Of a stretch of 64,000 nt of DNA, positions 22,280-33,841 are shown in pieces (position 1 is the stretch's first letter; the number at the start of each line of letters is the position of its first letter). Made by a program: the position numbers and the translations under genes. Below the pieces are notes generated by a model. The model was not told the origin of the DNA and did not search any database. It saw only the letters and a list, made by a program, of their open reading frames with translations. Source of the stretch: Philopedon plagiatum (taxonomy: Eukaryota; Arthropoda; Insecta; Coleoptera; Curculionidae); NCBI GenBank assembly GCA_963971165.1, contig OZ020190.1:7330582-7394581 (forward strand). The letters are read 5' to 3'.

Positions 22280-24235
22280 GTATTTAATATAGGAAATAGT
22301 TTAGATGTTTTTCTTGGTACGTAAAAGTGGAAAGGCATGGTAAGTTTTTTTATTGGAAAAATAAAAAAGTTGCTATTAAAACCCTTACCTATTTAAAATT
22401 TACCTCAGCTCTATTAAAGAAAAAATATCGTGTCCTACAACGTAGTGTAGATTTCTTCAATTAAAATTTACTATTTTAAATCACCTGAGATTAGGCCTGG
22501 TGCACATGATGTCAGTTGTCGTCTTCGGATATCGGACGTATGCTCATTTGTCGCGACTTTGTTGTTGGTACATCAGCTATACATGCATATACGATATGCT
22601 AGAGGGCTAGTTTAGCCACAACATCATTTTCGGTTATACTTTGAACTGTCTTCTTATGGCTTGGACCACACGAATGAGACTGACGTCAAAATATCGGTCC
22701 CAAAGGATACTATCATATGACTATGCGGAGTCAGACCCTGTGACAATGACTTGGCACCCCTAACGTTATAATATTGAGGCCATCAAGGGGTTTCGGCAGG
22801 GCGATATCTGGCACCCCATGTCATTTGATGGTAATCTTTGAATCCGTTTTTTTCACTGTTAATTTCATTAGAGTAGTCTGAGATGGTAAAAAACGTAACC
22901 GGAAGTGATGTCAACGTTCTATGTTCCGGTTCCGTGCGCCAACAGGCATATACTGGCGTTTTCCAGGTAACGAGTTGGTTATGAAAGTCGTAACCAAACG
23001 GCATTGTTGCGAAAATTTTGTGTTTCGCTAACACAATGTGAAAACAGCGCTCTTTTTTACCGAGTTACAGTTTTCGATACCTATGTCCAAAGTTGGGTAA
23101 CAATCCTTAGTAAAGGATTCCTAACCTAGAAAATTCGTGTTGCATAAATTACTTGTTAAAATTAAAACCGGTTGTAAGTATTTGCGTAGTTGCGATTTAT
23201 TTTAGTGCAAGATTCTTTCAATGGTCACTGATTCAGAGCTATCTCTTTTAAATTTCAAAAAAAAGAACGGTTTTTGCTCTTATATTTTGCCACAAATATT
23301 GAATGTAAGAAGTTAGGTTTGTAGAATTTGAAATTGCGTTTTACGTTCGGTTAAGAAATGGTTTTAATGACGCTTAAAATCGTTACCAGAGGAGTCCGGA
23401 TCCACAACCTGGTAAAGGCCAAAATATGCCTAATGCTACCCCACAGGTACTCTTTGTGCTTCATATACATGAAATTTGACGTTCTGCTCGTGGACTACGT
23501 ACTAAAGGGTTGCAAAAAATCAAGGCAATATTAATACAAAATGAAAAAAAAAGTTACCCCGTTGTCTTAATTTAATAGCCCATTAACTTTAAATTTTCGT
23601 TCAAAATATAGAATTTCTAATAAAAGCTCTACCATGTCATTACCTAAACATTTTAAAAGTTACAAAAAACTAGATAATAGTTTTAGATCGTATAGATTTT
23701 TTATATAATTTAAATTTAAACTAAGTTGCAAAAACAACACTAGAGCATGTAACTGCTTGATAGTATTAGTGATCGTGCTTGGTAGCATTTCAGAAATTTT
23801 TTTTCTAACTGTGTCATATTTGTCTTTTAAACACAAATACGTTTATCCAAGTGTATGGTTTGTTAAATTGGCGACAAACATATTTTAATAAGATTTTTAG
23901 CTGTTCGTAAGTAAAAATGAACTTTTATTGTAAGGATATTAAAAAGTAAACATCGCAAGTGATTGTGTCTCTTCAATAAGAGTTCAGATATTTATAAAAT
24001 ACATATGTACCAATAAATGTATTTAATAGCAGTCTAACATAGTTTGTGTTTAATTCAAAACTTATTACTTAGTGCACGTTCTTTCGGTTAATTTTTAGTA
24101 AAATTAATTTAACTGCTTAAGAAAGTATTCAATTTAGCTCCCAGTACTACAATTTAATGGTTTTAAATTGTTGTTGGTCCGTTATTCGCTAAAAAAACTG
24201 ATGAGTTTCCACTGTAGATACATAAAAAAGAAAAT
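22280..24235. other. Intergenic stretch
   Basis: No gene recognised. The segment about 22490-23040 has higher complexity (including ggcaccccatgtcatttgatgg) and looks like repeat debris, but I cannot name it. Confidence 0.35.
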
Positions 24236-24366
24236 TTATTAAAGAAATCAAGATTTTACTTTTGTACTTTTCCTTGCAAACCATGACCCGCAAAACTTCG
24301 ATACCTCTGTCGAATTTTACGACGCACGATTTAAACAAAAAGTGCAAAATAAAATTTATATTTCTT
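24236..24366. repeat. Small foldback element, family F, copy 1
   Basis: The segment is palindromic: aaagaaatcaagattttac at the left pairs imperfectly with ataaaatttatatttcttt at the right. A smaller inner hairpin pairs aaaacttcgata with tcgaatttt. Related copies lie at 26150-26286 and 48603-48820. Confidence 0.65.
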
Positions 24367-24391
24367 TAACGAATTATACGCTACTTTGGAC

Positions 24392-24507
24392 ATGAGTTAG
24401 TGCAAGTCATATGGGGTTTCTATGGAAACATCGACTCTTTCGATCATCGATAATCTAAAGATTGTCGATGTTTCCATAAAAACCCTATACGACTTGCATT
24501 AACTCAT
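24392..24507. repeat. 116-bp inverted repeat
   Basis: Arms of about 44 bp (from atgagttagtgcaagtc to ggaaacatcga, and its complement ending in gacttgcattaactcat) enclose a loop of about 28 bp. It looks like a miniature foldback transposon or a short hairpin-forming repeat. Confidence 0.75.
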
Positions 24508-24509
24508 AT

Positions 24510-27500
24510 ACAAAGGGTATGGAAAATTACTAAAGTTTCGTTTTAATTTTTAAAATTATAGGAAAATCGTCGAACCTCGGTGTAGGTAGGTAACTTAATA
24601 CAAAATAGAGCTCTTAGCGAGTAAACCTTAAAAAACAAAAAAATAATATGGCGAGCTCTTTGAAAAAACTTCAGTTAGTTTAAAACTTGCTTATTTAATA
24701 TTTGTTTTTTCATTTACGTTTCTTGGAGGTTTTAGTACAAATCAACAATTTTTCTATTTTAAACATTTTTCTATCTCTTCAAATCGAAAAGGTATCTAGC
24801 CCCAAATATAATCAATAAACCTGTACATAACATGAAAAATGTTAAAAAAATAGTAGTAGAGTGCAACAATAATTGCTGCTTTCAACTGGTGTGACTTTTC
24901 GGTCAACATTCTTTATCGTACAAGATAATTGAATTTAAACGTTTCTTAGGTATAACGTCCCGCTGGACCGTTCAAATCTGATTTAAAAATATTAATTAAT
25001 TAATATTCACTTCAGTTTGATGTAAACATCTTTTTTTTTTGCTAAAAATTATCCGGAGAAAGGTAATTTGGACGTGCACTATTAGTTTACCTTGCAAGCC
25101 TAAATTTTCTTTAAAAATGTTAATTGTAGCAATAGTAGGGCCACAATGTTAGTTTTGTTTTGGCAAAGCGTAAGAGAAAGGGTGGTTTTAATGAAACTCA
25201 AGGCATCAAAGTAGACATAAGTTTTGTACAAAACGTGAACAATGTGAAAACGTTTTTATTTTATCACCATAATATAACATTGATCTGCGCACTATAGTAT
25301 ATAATGTACTGTCTATTGTTGTTCTTGGTATATCTTGATGTCTAGATTTAGGTGTACTTTATCTATAGGATAGCTATTTTTATCGTATACATATTTGATT
25401 TTGATTTTTAAGTTAAAAATCGCATCCTTTAATAAAATTTACTCTAAGTTATACTCATGGTATTTGGGACAGGCCTATACATATCATAGGTGGATAAAAC
25501 CTAAACGTAAGTCATATCAGCAGTGTGCCGCCATTTTGATTTCCAAAAATTTTGAAAATTGGATAAAAAAATTTTGGAAACGAGGTAGCAAAATACACGT
25601 GCTAGGTTAGTGAAAAAATATATTATAATAAAATTTGTGAGCTTTGATATTCATATCATTATAATAATAATAATTATAGAAGATTTTAAGAGGTAATAAT
25701 TAATTGTTGTAATAGTAAAGGTTAAGATTAAAATAATTAAAGTAGGATATTTTGGAGAAAACATGCATTCTCTTTATGTGGTCACCATCTTTTAAAAAAT
25801 AGAATTCGCCCCATGCAAGTTTTGCTCTACAAGTACCTTCAAGTTAGAAAACTCTAGTTGGTTCTAGTTTTAGTCTCATGATGGCTTTAACAAATCGGCA
25901 TCATTTTTCATTATATCCTTAAGCAAAAATTTTAAATCGTAAGTAAGTACCGACTCTTGCCAATTTTTAAAATATTATTAAATATGGCTTTTAAATTTAG
26001 AAACTAAGGATTCTTAAAGAGTAATTTTTAGGGACCACTACTCGTACTACTCTATTACTTTTAAGATTGTTTGTATGCTGCACAGTTATTTTCTACTAAA
26101 ATACATAACTTTCCAGCGTGAGGACGTAAAAAGATATTTACCTACATAATTCATAAAAGAAATCCAAATTTTATTGTGTACTTCTCCTGACAAATCGCGC
26201 GTAGCCAAAATTCGATAGTTGTATTGAAATTTGGCGGAGCGCTGCTTAACAGAAAAACTACAAAATCAAATTTTGATTTCTTAAATGAACTTATTACCTT
26301 TTCTATGCGTCTACACTGGAAAGTTGTCTTTTTTTATTAGCAAATAACTAAGCTGCGACAATGTTAAAAAAATAAAATGGGCGCTGAATGCTACATCTAG
26401 AAGGACATATTGTCAATTCGCAAGACAAAGACAGAGCTAAATTTTTTTTGCAGTAAAATGCCATTGGCATTTTAAAGGAATATTTTAGAATAGAATTAAA
26501 CTTTTTACGAATTATACTGGGTTTTCAGAAGAACAGAACATTGTTAATAGCCCCCAGATAACGCTTGAACAAAGTAACAAGTCAAGGTTTTTTCCCATTT
26601 CTTGATAGCCTCTTTCGGTTAAGTAAGTTTACCTTTTGATAGCGGGTGCTTATTGAAAGGAGCAGGAAAAAACAAATGTCATGTATGGGGTTAAATGGAT
26701 AAGTTAAAAATTATTGTATGTGGTATTAACAAGCGTTCAAAATGATCCATTAATAATTTGGCATTCTATAACGAAATTTTTCCGAATTATGAACCACCCT
26801 CTTTGATAAATTATTTTTATCTAATGAATTTCATCAAAAGAATACTATGTGGTTGATTTTGATTAACCCTTTCCGCAAAAAAAAAATAAAAAGTCTGATG
26901 ATGAGAGAACTGGGGACTTAGGAGGTCACTCTATTATTGAACTTCCTCGTCCAATCCACCTGGCTGGGAAAGTGCCGTTTATATATTATAAAACAGAAAA
27001 CATAAACAAATAGCGGCATTGCTATAAAAGCAATAAGGTAGTGTTAAATTGTCCACATTCTTAAATTCTTGACACATATTTAAACTAAATGGAATGTTTT
27101 ACTACAAATGTAAAGTATATTTCAAGTAACTGCCATTACTTTCTAACCCTTTGTACAATAAATTATGACATTTAAAAATGATGTCGAATAGTTCTTCTTG
27201 CCCTTTTTTAGTTAGCACCCGCAAGGGGTAATAAACCCTGTATATTTCTTTTGGCTCTTATTGCAATAAGGTCTTTGAGTTTTTAAATTTATGAAGAATA
27301 ACGAATAATATTTTCTTGAGCACTATTAAATGTCGGTAACTTTGGCCCTTACCTCTAAAAATTTACAGAACGTTTGTTTTTTACTAAAGGTAATTAAAAG
27401 AATTTGTCAGAAATTTGTTGAATTACTTGGGGCTTTAAAAGTCAACATATAAAACATATCATTAAAAATACTCATATTAATACTATCTGTGGTAAAACAA

Positions 27501-28260
27501 AACATATCCCCTAATTTTAAGAGAGTAATAGGATATAGTGGTGCAATTATTGGTACTTTGACGACGTTTCGGCGGCCATTTTCAAAAATGGTGCCAGCCA
27601 GACCACTTCAAGACATATCCGGTTGGAGACTGCAAAGTCTCGCGTTGAGATGTCATAAGCTCAAGAGAAAAACATATTTTTCTAAATTTTCTAGTGTCAG
27701 GTCGTTATTGGCATCTCAACGCGATCGCGGAACCCGACCCACCTGTTTTTTACTATTTTACCTAAATATATCCAGATATCTATGGAAAACTATTTAACCG
27801 CACTCTTCATATATCCATATATTTAATAAAATGGCTGTTGTGTAATGAGTGTCATATATTTATTCAGATTATTATATAATGTTTCCAAAATGTAATATTC
27901 TATCTATATAAATGTCGAATCTAATAAAGAGCTCTATGCTGACACTGATATATGTGTTTTATTTAATTTCCTTTTTATTTTTTCGTCGTTTCTCTAAAAA
28001 ATAATAATAATAAATTTTTATAAAATCTCACCTCCGTGATTGTTGTCATTGACGCCTTTATACAGATTCTTGCTTTGTACATAAATGCAATGATTACTAA
28101 TATGCTTGAAAACTGAAGCAAAAAATTATAAATTCTAAACTCATTGGTGACTTTTGGTAAATACCAACGATAAATAATGTTCTAATTATTTTTTTGATAA
28201 TTGTCGTCTACTTCGTATATACAGGAAGAATATCGGAAGCATTATTTTGCCAGGTTAAAG
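24510..28260. other. Intergenic AT-rich stretch
   Basis: No gene recognised. The notable content is the foldback element at 26150-26286. A short hairpin-prone segment near 27565-27595 (cggcggccattttcaaaaat) lies within a 102-codon open frame of unknown nature (27489-27797). Confidence 0.35.
26150..26286. repeat. Small foldback element, family F, copy 2
   Basis: It has the same layout as 24236-24366: an outer stem (aaaagaaatccaaatttt with aaattttgatttctta) and an inner stem around ccaaaattcgata and ttgaaatttgg. Confidence 0.65.
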
Positions 28261-28264
28261 TATA

Positions 28265-28326
28265 CTCGGGCCCTGTTGGTTATTAAGACCCCCTACCGGC
28301 GCCGGCGCGGCGGTCTTTATACCGAG
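28265..28326. repeat. GC-rich inverted repeat
   Basis: ctcgg...ggttattaagacc pairs with ggtctttataccgag around a core of almost only G and C (ccggcgccggcgcggc). It is strikingly GC-rich for this region and sits just before repeat family B. Confidence 0.65.
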
Positions 28327-28389
28327 CCCTTTGCGTCTAAAATGTATGTTTGTTGTCGTCCGTTTCGACATTTTCACTTTTTCAATTTT

Positions 28390-29318
28390 TTCCTCGAAAA
28401 CGGCCAGAGGAGAGCAATCGAATTTTCTGGGTTAATAGAGGGATCTAGCTTCGATAAAAAATTCAGTTATACAGGGTGTATCGTTTCGGAGTTATTAAAC
28501 GTCAAAGTCGAAATTTCCGCGATTTCGTATGATATCGACTACAGGTCGCAAAACTTAATTAAATCGATTTAAATTTTCGGAGGTTGTAAAGCATCGGGAG
28601 TTTCCGAACCCTGTTGAAATTGGTGAGTATCGGAAAATGGGAAGTAATTCTTTTGAATTTTTTTAGGTCGAGAATTGCCGTTTGCAGACCCCTCTTTAGT
28701 ACTTCGAAAGACAAACGTTGGACAAAAAAACGCATGTATTCGAAAAACTTTAAAAACTCAAGTGCTTTCTTTTTGCAATACATTTATCTATACCTGAAAC
28801 GACTGAAAATGGATTTATTTGAGAAACAATATAAATTTAAATTTTAGACCAAAATTTTTCATGGTTTTTAATTTTTTTGGTGTTCAAAATGGATCCAAAT
28901 CAAAGTGGCATATACCTGATCCGAAAGAGCTCGTCAAAATACGTAGAATCCGTATTTTTTAGTTTTTTCATTCCTAATAGGAAGGGAGTAATCGAAGATT
29001 AAATTTCCATTTTTTGCCCTCGACATTGGTAAATTTGAATCACTCTGTATTTTTTCCTATCTAATTTTTTCCAAATTTTTCAATGCCATCTTATAGAGGG
29101 ATAATCAGGCTTTAAAATTAATATCGAATGGGTAATCCAGGAACGTATTTAGGAGGTAAAAACTTTTTTTTTATTTTTTCTAACAAATCCTACTTTCAAC
29201 CGGCATTATTAAATACAATTTTTCTAATTAAGTAGTCCCTTCTGCCTTCATTATATGCGCTGAATATCTAAGAATTCCTCCCAATAATTTAAATAGCTTA
29301 TTTTTTCGTTTCAACGTT
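28390..29318. repeat. Dispersed repeat family B, copy 1
   Basis: About 930 bp are similar along their whole length to 31352-32306 in the same orientation. Shared blocks include tacagggtgtatcgtttcgg and gttattaaacgtcaaagtcg near the 5' end and tatagagggataatcag near the 3' end. No coding region is recognised. Confidence 0.85.
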
Positions 29319-29559
29319 AAACAGAGTTTAGCTGATTGCACGTAAATTCTTACAGAAGATTACTGAAGTATCGCCAAACTGTCAAGAAAGTCAAGTCGAG
29401 TAGTATACACACTATCCTAAAATACACTTATACTGGTATAAAAGGAACGATTTATTCAAGGCCGTGCCCAAGGAAAGGCAGCCCCTGTCCCTCCATTTAT
29501 AAATCATTACATTATTAAACCATCAGGATGGGTAAAAAACTCTGTCAAATGACAAATAA

Positions 29560-29830
29560 ATGGCGCTATTTTACACTTTTATGTGACGCGCTGGCAAGAT
29601 CACTCCTTCAGACCGTCAGCTAGGTTCTGATCTGCTGCCACACCCGCCTTATTCGTCAGACTTAGCATCGTCAGACTACCACCTGTTTCCACCCCTGCAA
29701 AAATATCTAGGAGGCCAGAAATTTTCAACTGACGACGATCTTAAAGCTACTATGGATGCCTATTTCGAAGAGCTTGACAGGTCTAAATTATATCAAGGCA
29801 TAAATCATTTTTGCATAATTTTCTAAATCC
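29560..29830 (+). pseudogene. mariner transposase, C-terminal fragment
   Basis: After a degraded stretch, the + strand at about 29640-29810 reads LPHPPYSSDLASSDYHLFPP and then LQKYLGGQKFSTDDDLKATM followed by AYFEELDRSKLYQGI. The PPYSPDLAPSDYHLF block holds the third catalytic aspartate of mariner transposases; here two prolines are changed to serine, and the aspartate is kept. The N-terminal two thirds are missing. Confidence 0.85.
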
Positions 29831-30389
29831 ATAAAGAGATCTATGATTTTGATGTATTGATGCTTGAATTTACGTAGATTACTGACAATCCGAGGGATTT
29901 TTTGCATTTATGTTTATCAAAACATATGTTAGTATTAATAATTTAAATTAGTAATATGAATATTTTGGGGATATTAACTATATTGCCGGAAACAGGTTTT
30001 TCCAAATTAATAAAAAAAATCTGACAGCATAATTTATTGACTCCATATCCGCACTAAACCGTTGAAATAGTGAAACGAACTCCCAGGTAAGAACATAATA
30101 TATTTTTTTAACTCTTGCAATTAAAAATTAACTTGCCATTGGTTCATATTAAATATAAAACTTTCATGTTCATTTAAAAAAAAATTGTAACAACGCAATT
30201 GTTCTTGAAAACGCAAAAAAGCATTTTTAGTACTTAGGTAAGACGCTCTTTGGGTTAGTTTTTTGTACTGAATATACTTTGCTTCACTGATAGCTAGGGT
30301 TGCCAACTTTTTTCAAAGAAAATATAGTATTTTGCAGGCAAAAGTGTTAAAAATATATAGTACACTAAGAAAAACCTACTTAATTCTTG

Positions 30390-30412
30390 GGGGGGGGGGG
30401 GGGGGGGGGGGG
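30390..30412 (+). repeat. Poly-G run of about 23
   Basis: An uninterrupted G tract in AT-rich DNA. Confidence 0.9.
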
Positions 30413-30505
30413 GTGGAGAAAATAGTAAAACGGTTTTATAAATCGTTAAAAATGTCTAGACCTAGCTGGGTCTTACAATTCATCGCAAGCTTTGCAGCTT
30501 TGTTA

Positions 30506-30576
30506 CACTCAAAATCTAACATAATATGTTAGATTTTGAGTGGCTTTACCAATACCTATATTATATTGGTAAAGCC
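30506..30576. repeat. Two adjacent palindromes
   Basis: The first (30506-30542) has perfect 18-bp arms, cactcaaaatctaacata and its complement, around one base. The second has arms 30542-30554 and 30564-30576 (ggctttaccaata and complement) around 9 bases. They share one base, so they are effectively back to back. Confidence 0.9.
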
Positions 30577-30627
30577 ATGTACCATTGTTAAGATTATGGA
30601 TGAATTAAGAAAGTATTAGGTTTTCCG

Positions 30628-31206
30628 TATACTGTGAGTGTATCGAACGTGAAGCCTGTTTATTTGTTGTTTGTTATGAAAACATCGTACCCCAGAGGTC
30701 CAGTTAACGAACTGTAAGGAAATACGTAATTTAATCAAGAATGGTAGTAGAAAGAGATAAAATAGCATTGGAGCTCAGGAGTGTTGCTGTCTCTGTTGTC
30801 CTCTCCACAGCTCAGCGGTTGACGTAAAATTACCAATCAATGCTTAGGAAATACGCCTGAACACTCGGTTACACGTATGTCTTTATCTAATGAACTAGAA
30901 AAGAAAAAGTGCGATTTATGGATTTGTAAATGACTCAGAGCGACTTTAAATAAACCTTTACAAGTAAAATATTTAAAAGTTTTTTAACTTAAATTTATTT
31001 TTATTCAGCAGAAAATAAAGTATTTTGGGGCTTTCATTACTTCTAGTAAATCTTGTAATGCTTCTAACGCATTTTTTTTACAAACATACAAGGTCAAATA
31101 AGATGTGGCCAATGTTTACAAATTGTGTTTACGGTGTCGCTTAGAATGGTTTGTTTTGGCTTCAAAGAATGTTAAATCATCCCGTATCCATTTTTAATTC
31201 ATCCAA
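30628..31206. repeat. Dispersed repeat family A, copy 2
   Basis: Same orientation as 16403-16990, with the same start (ttccgtatactgtg) and end (atcccgtatccat). This copy carries extra sequence at about 30690 and 30795-30845. Confidence 0.85.
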
Positions 31207-31351
31207 GGTTAAGATCAAGGCTCCCAATTCCACAACTTTTAAGCTTGTTTCATGTATGCATTTGCCCATTCTGAAAAGTGACGTCAGGAAGTGAACAATG
31301 ACGTCAGGAGATTAGCAAAAATAACGTAAAGCAAAACCTAAAATCAAACAG

Positions 31352-32306
31352 GTTTATTTTTTTCGGAAACAGTCAGAGGGGAAGCAATCGATTTTTCTGG
31401 ATTGATAGAGGACTAGTGTAACTAGCTTCGGTAAAACATTCAGTTATACAGGGTGTATCGTTTCGGAGTTATTAAACGTCAAAGTCGAAATTTCCAATAT
31501 TTCCGTTGAAGTCGGGTACAGGTCGCAAAAAAGAAGTAAATCGATTTACATTCTCGGAGGTTGTAGAGAACCCGGAGCTGCAGAACCCTATTGAAACTGG
31601 TAAGGACCGGAAAATGTCAAGTCATTTTTTGAATTTTTTAAGTCGAAAAAATGCCAATTGCAGATCCCTCTTTCGTATCTAATAACTCGAAAGCGAAACG
31701 TCGGATTGAACAACGGATTGTTAAGTAAAACGTTAAAATCCCAAATACTTTCTTTTTAAAATACTTTTACCTAAACCTAAAGCCACTGGAGAATGGATAT
31801 GTATATTTGGTAAAACTGGAAATTTCGATTTTTGAACCCAAATTTGTCACGCTTTTTATTTTTTTTTGGGTCAAAATGGATTCACAATAAAATCACATAT
31901 ACGTCATCGGAAAAAGCTCGTCGAAGTACAATATATCCATATTTTTTAGTTTCTTCATTCGTTATAGGACGAGAGCAATCACCGATTAAATTTCAATTTT
32001 TTTGGCATTTTTGGCACTCGACATCGGTGCTTCAAAATCACTCCGGATTTTTTCCTTTCTAATTTGTTTTTCAATTTTTCAACGCTATTTTATAGAGGGA
32101 TAATCAGACCTTAAAATGAATACAGAATGGGTCATCCAGAAGCATATTTAATGGGTAAAAACGAAATTTTCTTGATTTTTTCTAACAACTCCTATTTTTA
32201 ACCGACATAATTTTTCTATTTAGTGATTATTTTTGGTTTTATTTTATCCGTTAATTATTTATGAATAATTCCAACTAGTTTAAGTTGCTTACTTTTTGGT
32301 TTAAGC
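31352..32306. repeat. Dispersed repeat family B, copy 2
   Basis: About 955 bp similar to 28390-29318. It follows repeat A copy 2 after only about 150 bp and is followed by an (ATAA)n stretch at about 32307-32325. Confidence 0.85.
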
Positions 32307-32309
32307 TAT

Positions 32310-33375
32310 AAATAAATAAATAACTTTATTTGCATCGAGGACATGCAAAATTTGAAAATTTTCGAATTTTCGACCATTGCCATGACATTGACACTGAATT
32401 TCAGTTTATTTACATCGAAATTTTTAAGATATGATGTGTCAAACTGACGTGTACAATACTGGAATTCGCCATGCACTTATTATAATACTTTTGACGTCAC
32501 AGCCAATGGGATTACGTTTGAGAAGTTTCGAAATTCGCGCTAAAATTTGCATTAGAAAATCCTTTCTTTTTTGTTAATAGATACCAAAATAAATTGATAA
32601 AAACAATCACCACAAATATGTAATTTATATAGGGAATATAAAAAAAATATAAGACAATAATAAAGATTTATTTGGGTTATATGCATATTCCCTGGTGTGC
32701 CAGAATGTTACTGATAATTTTACGCAAAGAATGGTCATCTGTACAAACAGTCAATGGAGACAGTTGGAGAATATTATGTTTAAAACATAACTGGCCTCTC
32801 TACTTTTTAACCAAATGAACATGTTATTTTTCTAAAATTGTTGGTTATATTTAAAAAGTAAATCCCAAATATTGGAACCTCCTTTGCAATATTATATATT
32901 GCAGTACGGTTGGCAACCCTACTTACAACATTCATTTTGGTCCTAATCTATATAACTAATTTAATTTTAGGAATACTGCCAAAAGCTGCTATAAAAATTC
33001 TGTTATAAATTACCCTACTCCATTACTTTTTGGCATTATTTCTCAAGCAGTGGTTTTTCGTATTCACCAACAAATAAATACAATTATTATTGTTAAACAT
33101 ATTAAATATATATTTATAGAATACAACTCAAGAAGTAGACGTAAAGGTATTTTCAACAAATTGTATTTAAAAAAAATACTTTTCAGAAAACTGGTTAGTT
33201 TTAAAAATAATGTTTTCTTTTCGATAAAATACACTTAGAAAGCAATGAAAAGTGTATAAAGTTTTACGGAATAACACTTAAGACTATGTTTCAAAAAGAA
33301 TTACCTAACTGTTGAATCAATGCTTTTATCAGATAATTTAAAGAAAATGACTTAAGCTGTTTTATCATATTTTAG
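32310..33375. other. Intergenic region upstream of LRR gene 2
   Basis: No gene recognised. Sequences reading agggttgccaac at about 30297 and gttggcaaccct at about 32911 are inverted and could be ends of a hAT-type insertion spanning both dispersed repeats, but no matching target duplication is visible. Confidence 0.3.
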
Positions 33376-33841
33376 GTTAGAAATGGATAGGATACAATTT
33401 ATCTCCTATAAAACAAGCACTACTGTTACAGTCCTAGTTCTCACCCTTACGATATTTGCATTAACAGTAGTACTTATCAATATAGAGTTTTATGGGTTTA
33501 AGGAAATGCAAAATGAAGCCAACTCTTTCAATTATCAAAAGCACCACAGCAGAGTAAATGAGTTTAAAGCAAAAGATCGCAAACCAAATTTCCCCTTTGA
33601 ACATACAAGTTATAAAATTGACCCTTTTCTTGGGCAATTTGGGGTAACAAATAGGATGTCAAGAAATAAACTTATATCAACTGATGTAGCTAATAGTTTA
33701 CAAAAGCTTAAAATGTCACCTCCAAGTTATGTAAGGCTAGAAAGCACTGCGACTTGTAGTTTCATCGAAAAATGCTCTGTTAGTTGTAAGGGAGGAACTC
33801 TGCAAGAAGTTATCGAAAAAATTAATACTTTAGTAGACAAT
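33376..33841 (+). CDS. LRR gene 2, first coding exon (153 codons)
   Basis: The ATG at 33383 lies 7 bases after a putative acceptor. The exon ends ...LVDN at the donor GTGAGT (33842). The frame runs on into the intron only to a stop at 33875. It encodes the N-terminal hydrophobic segment and a low-complexity polar region. Confidence 0.8.

Noticed and set aside
27489..27797. 102-codon + strand frame
   Set aside because: No similarity recognised, no splice or start context, and it lies in repeat-like sequence.
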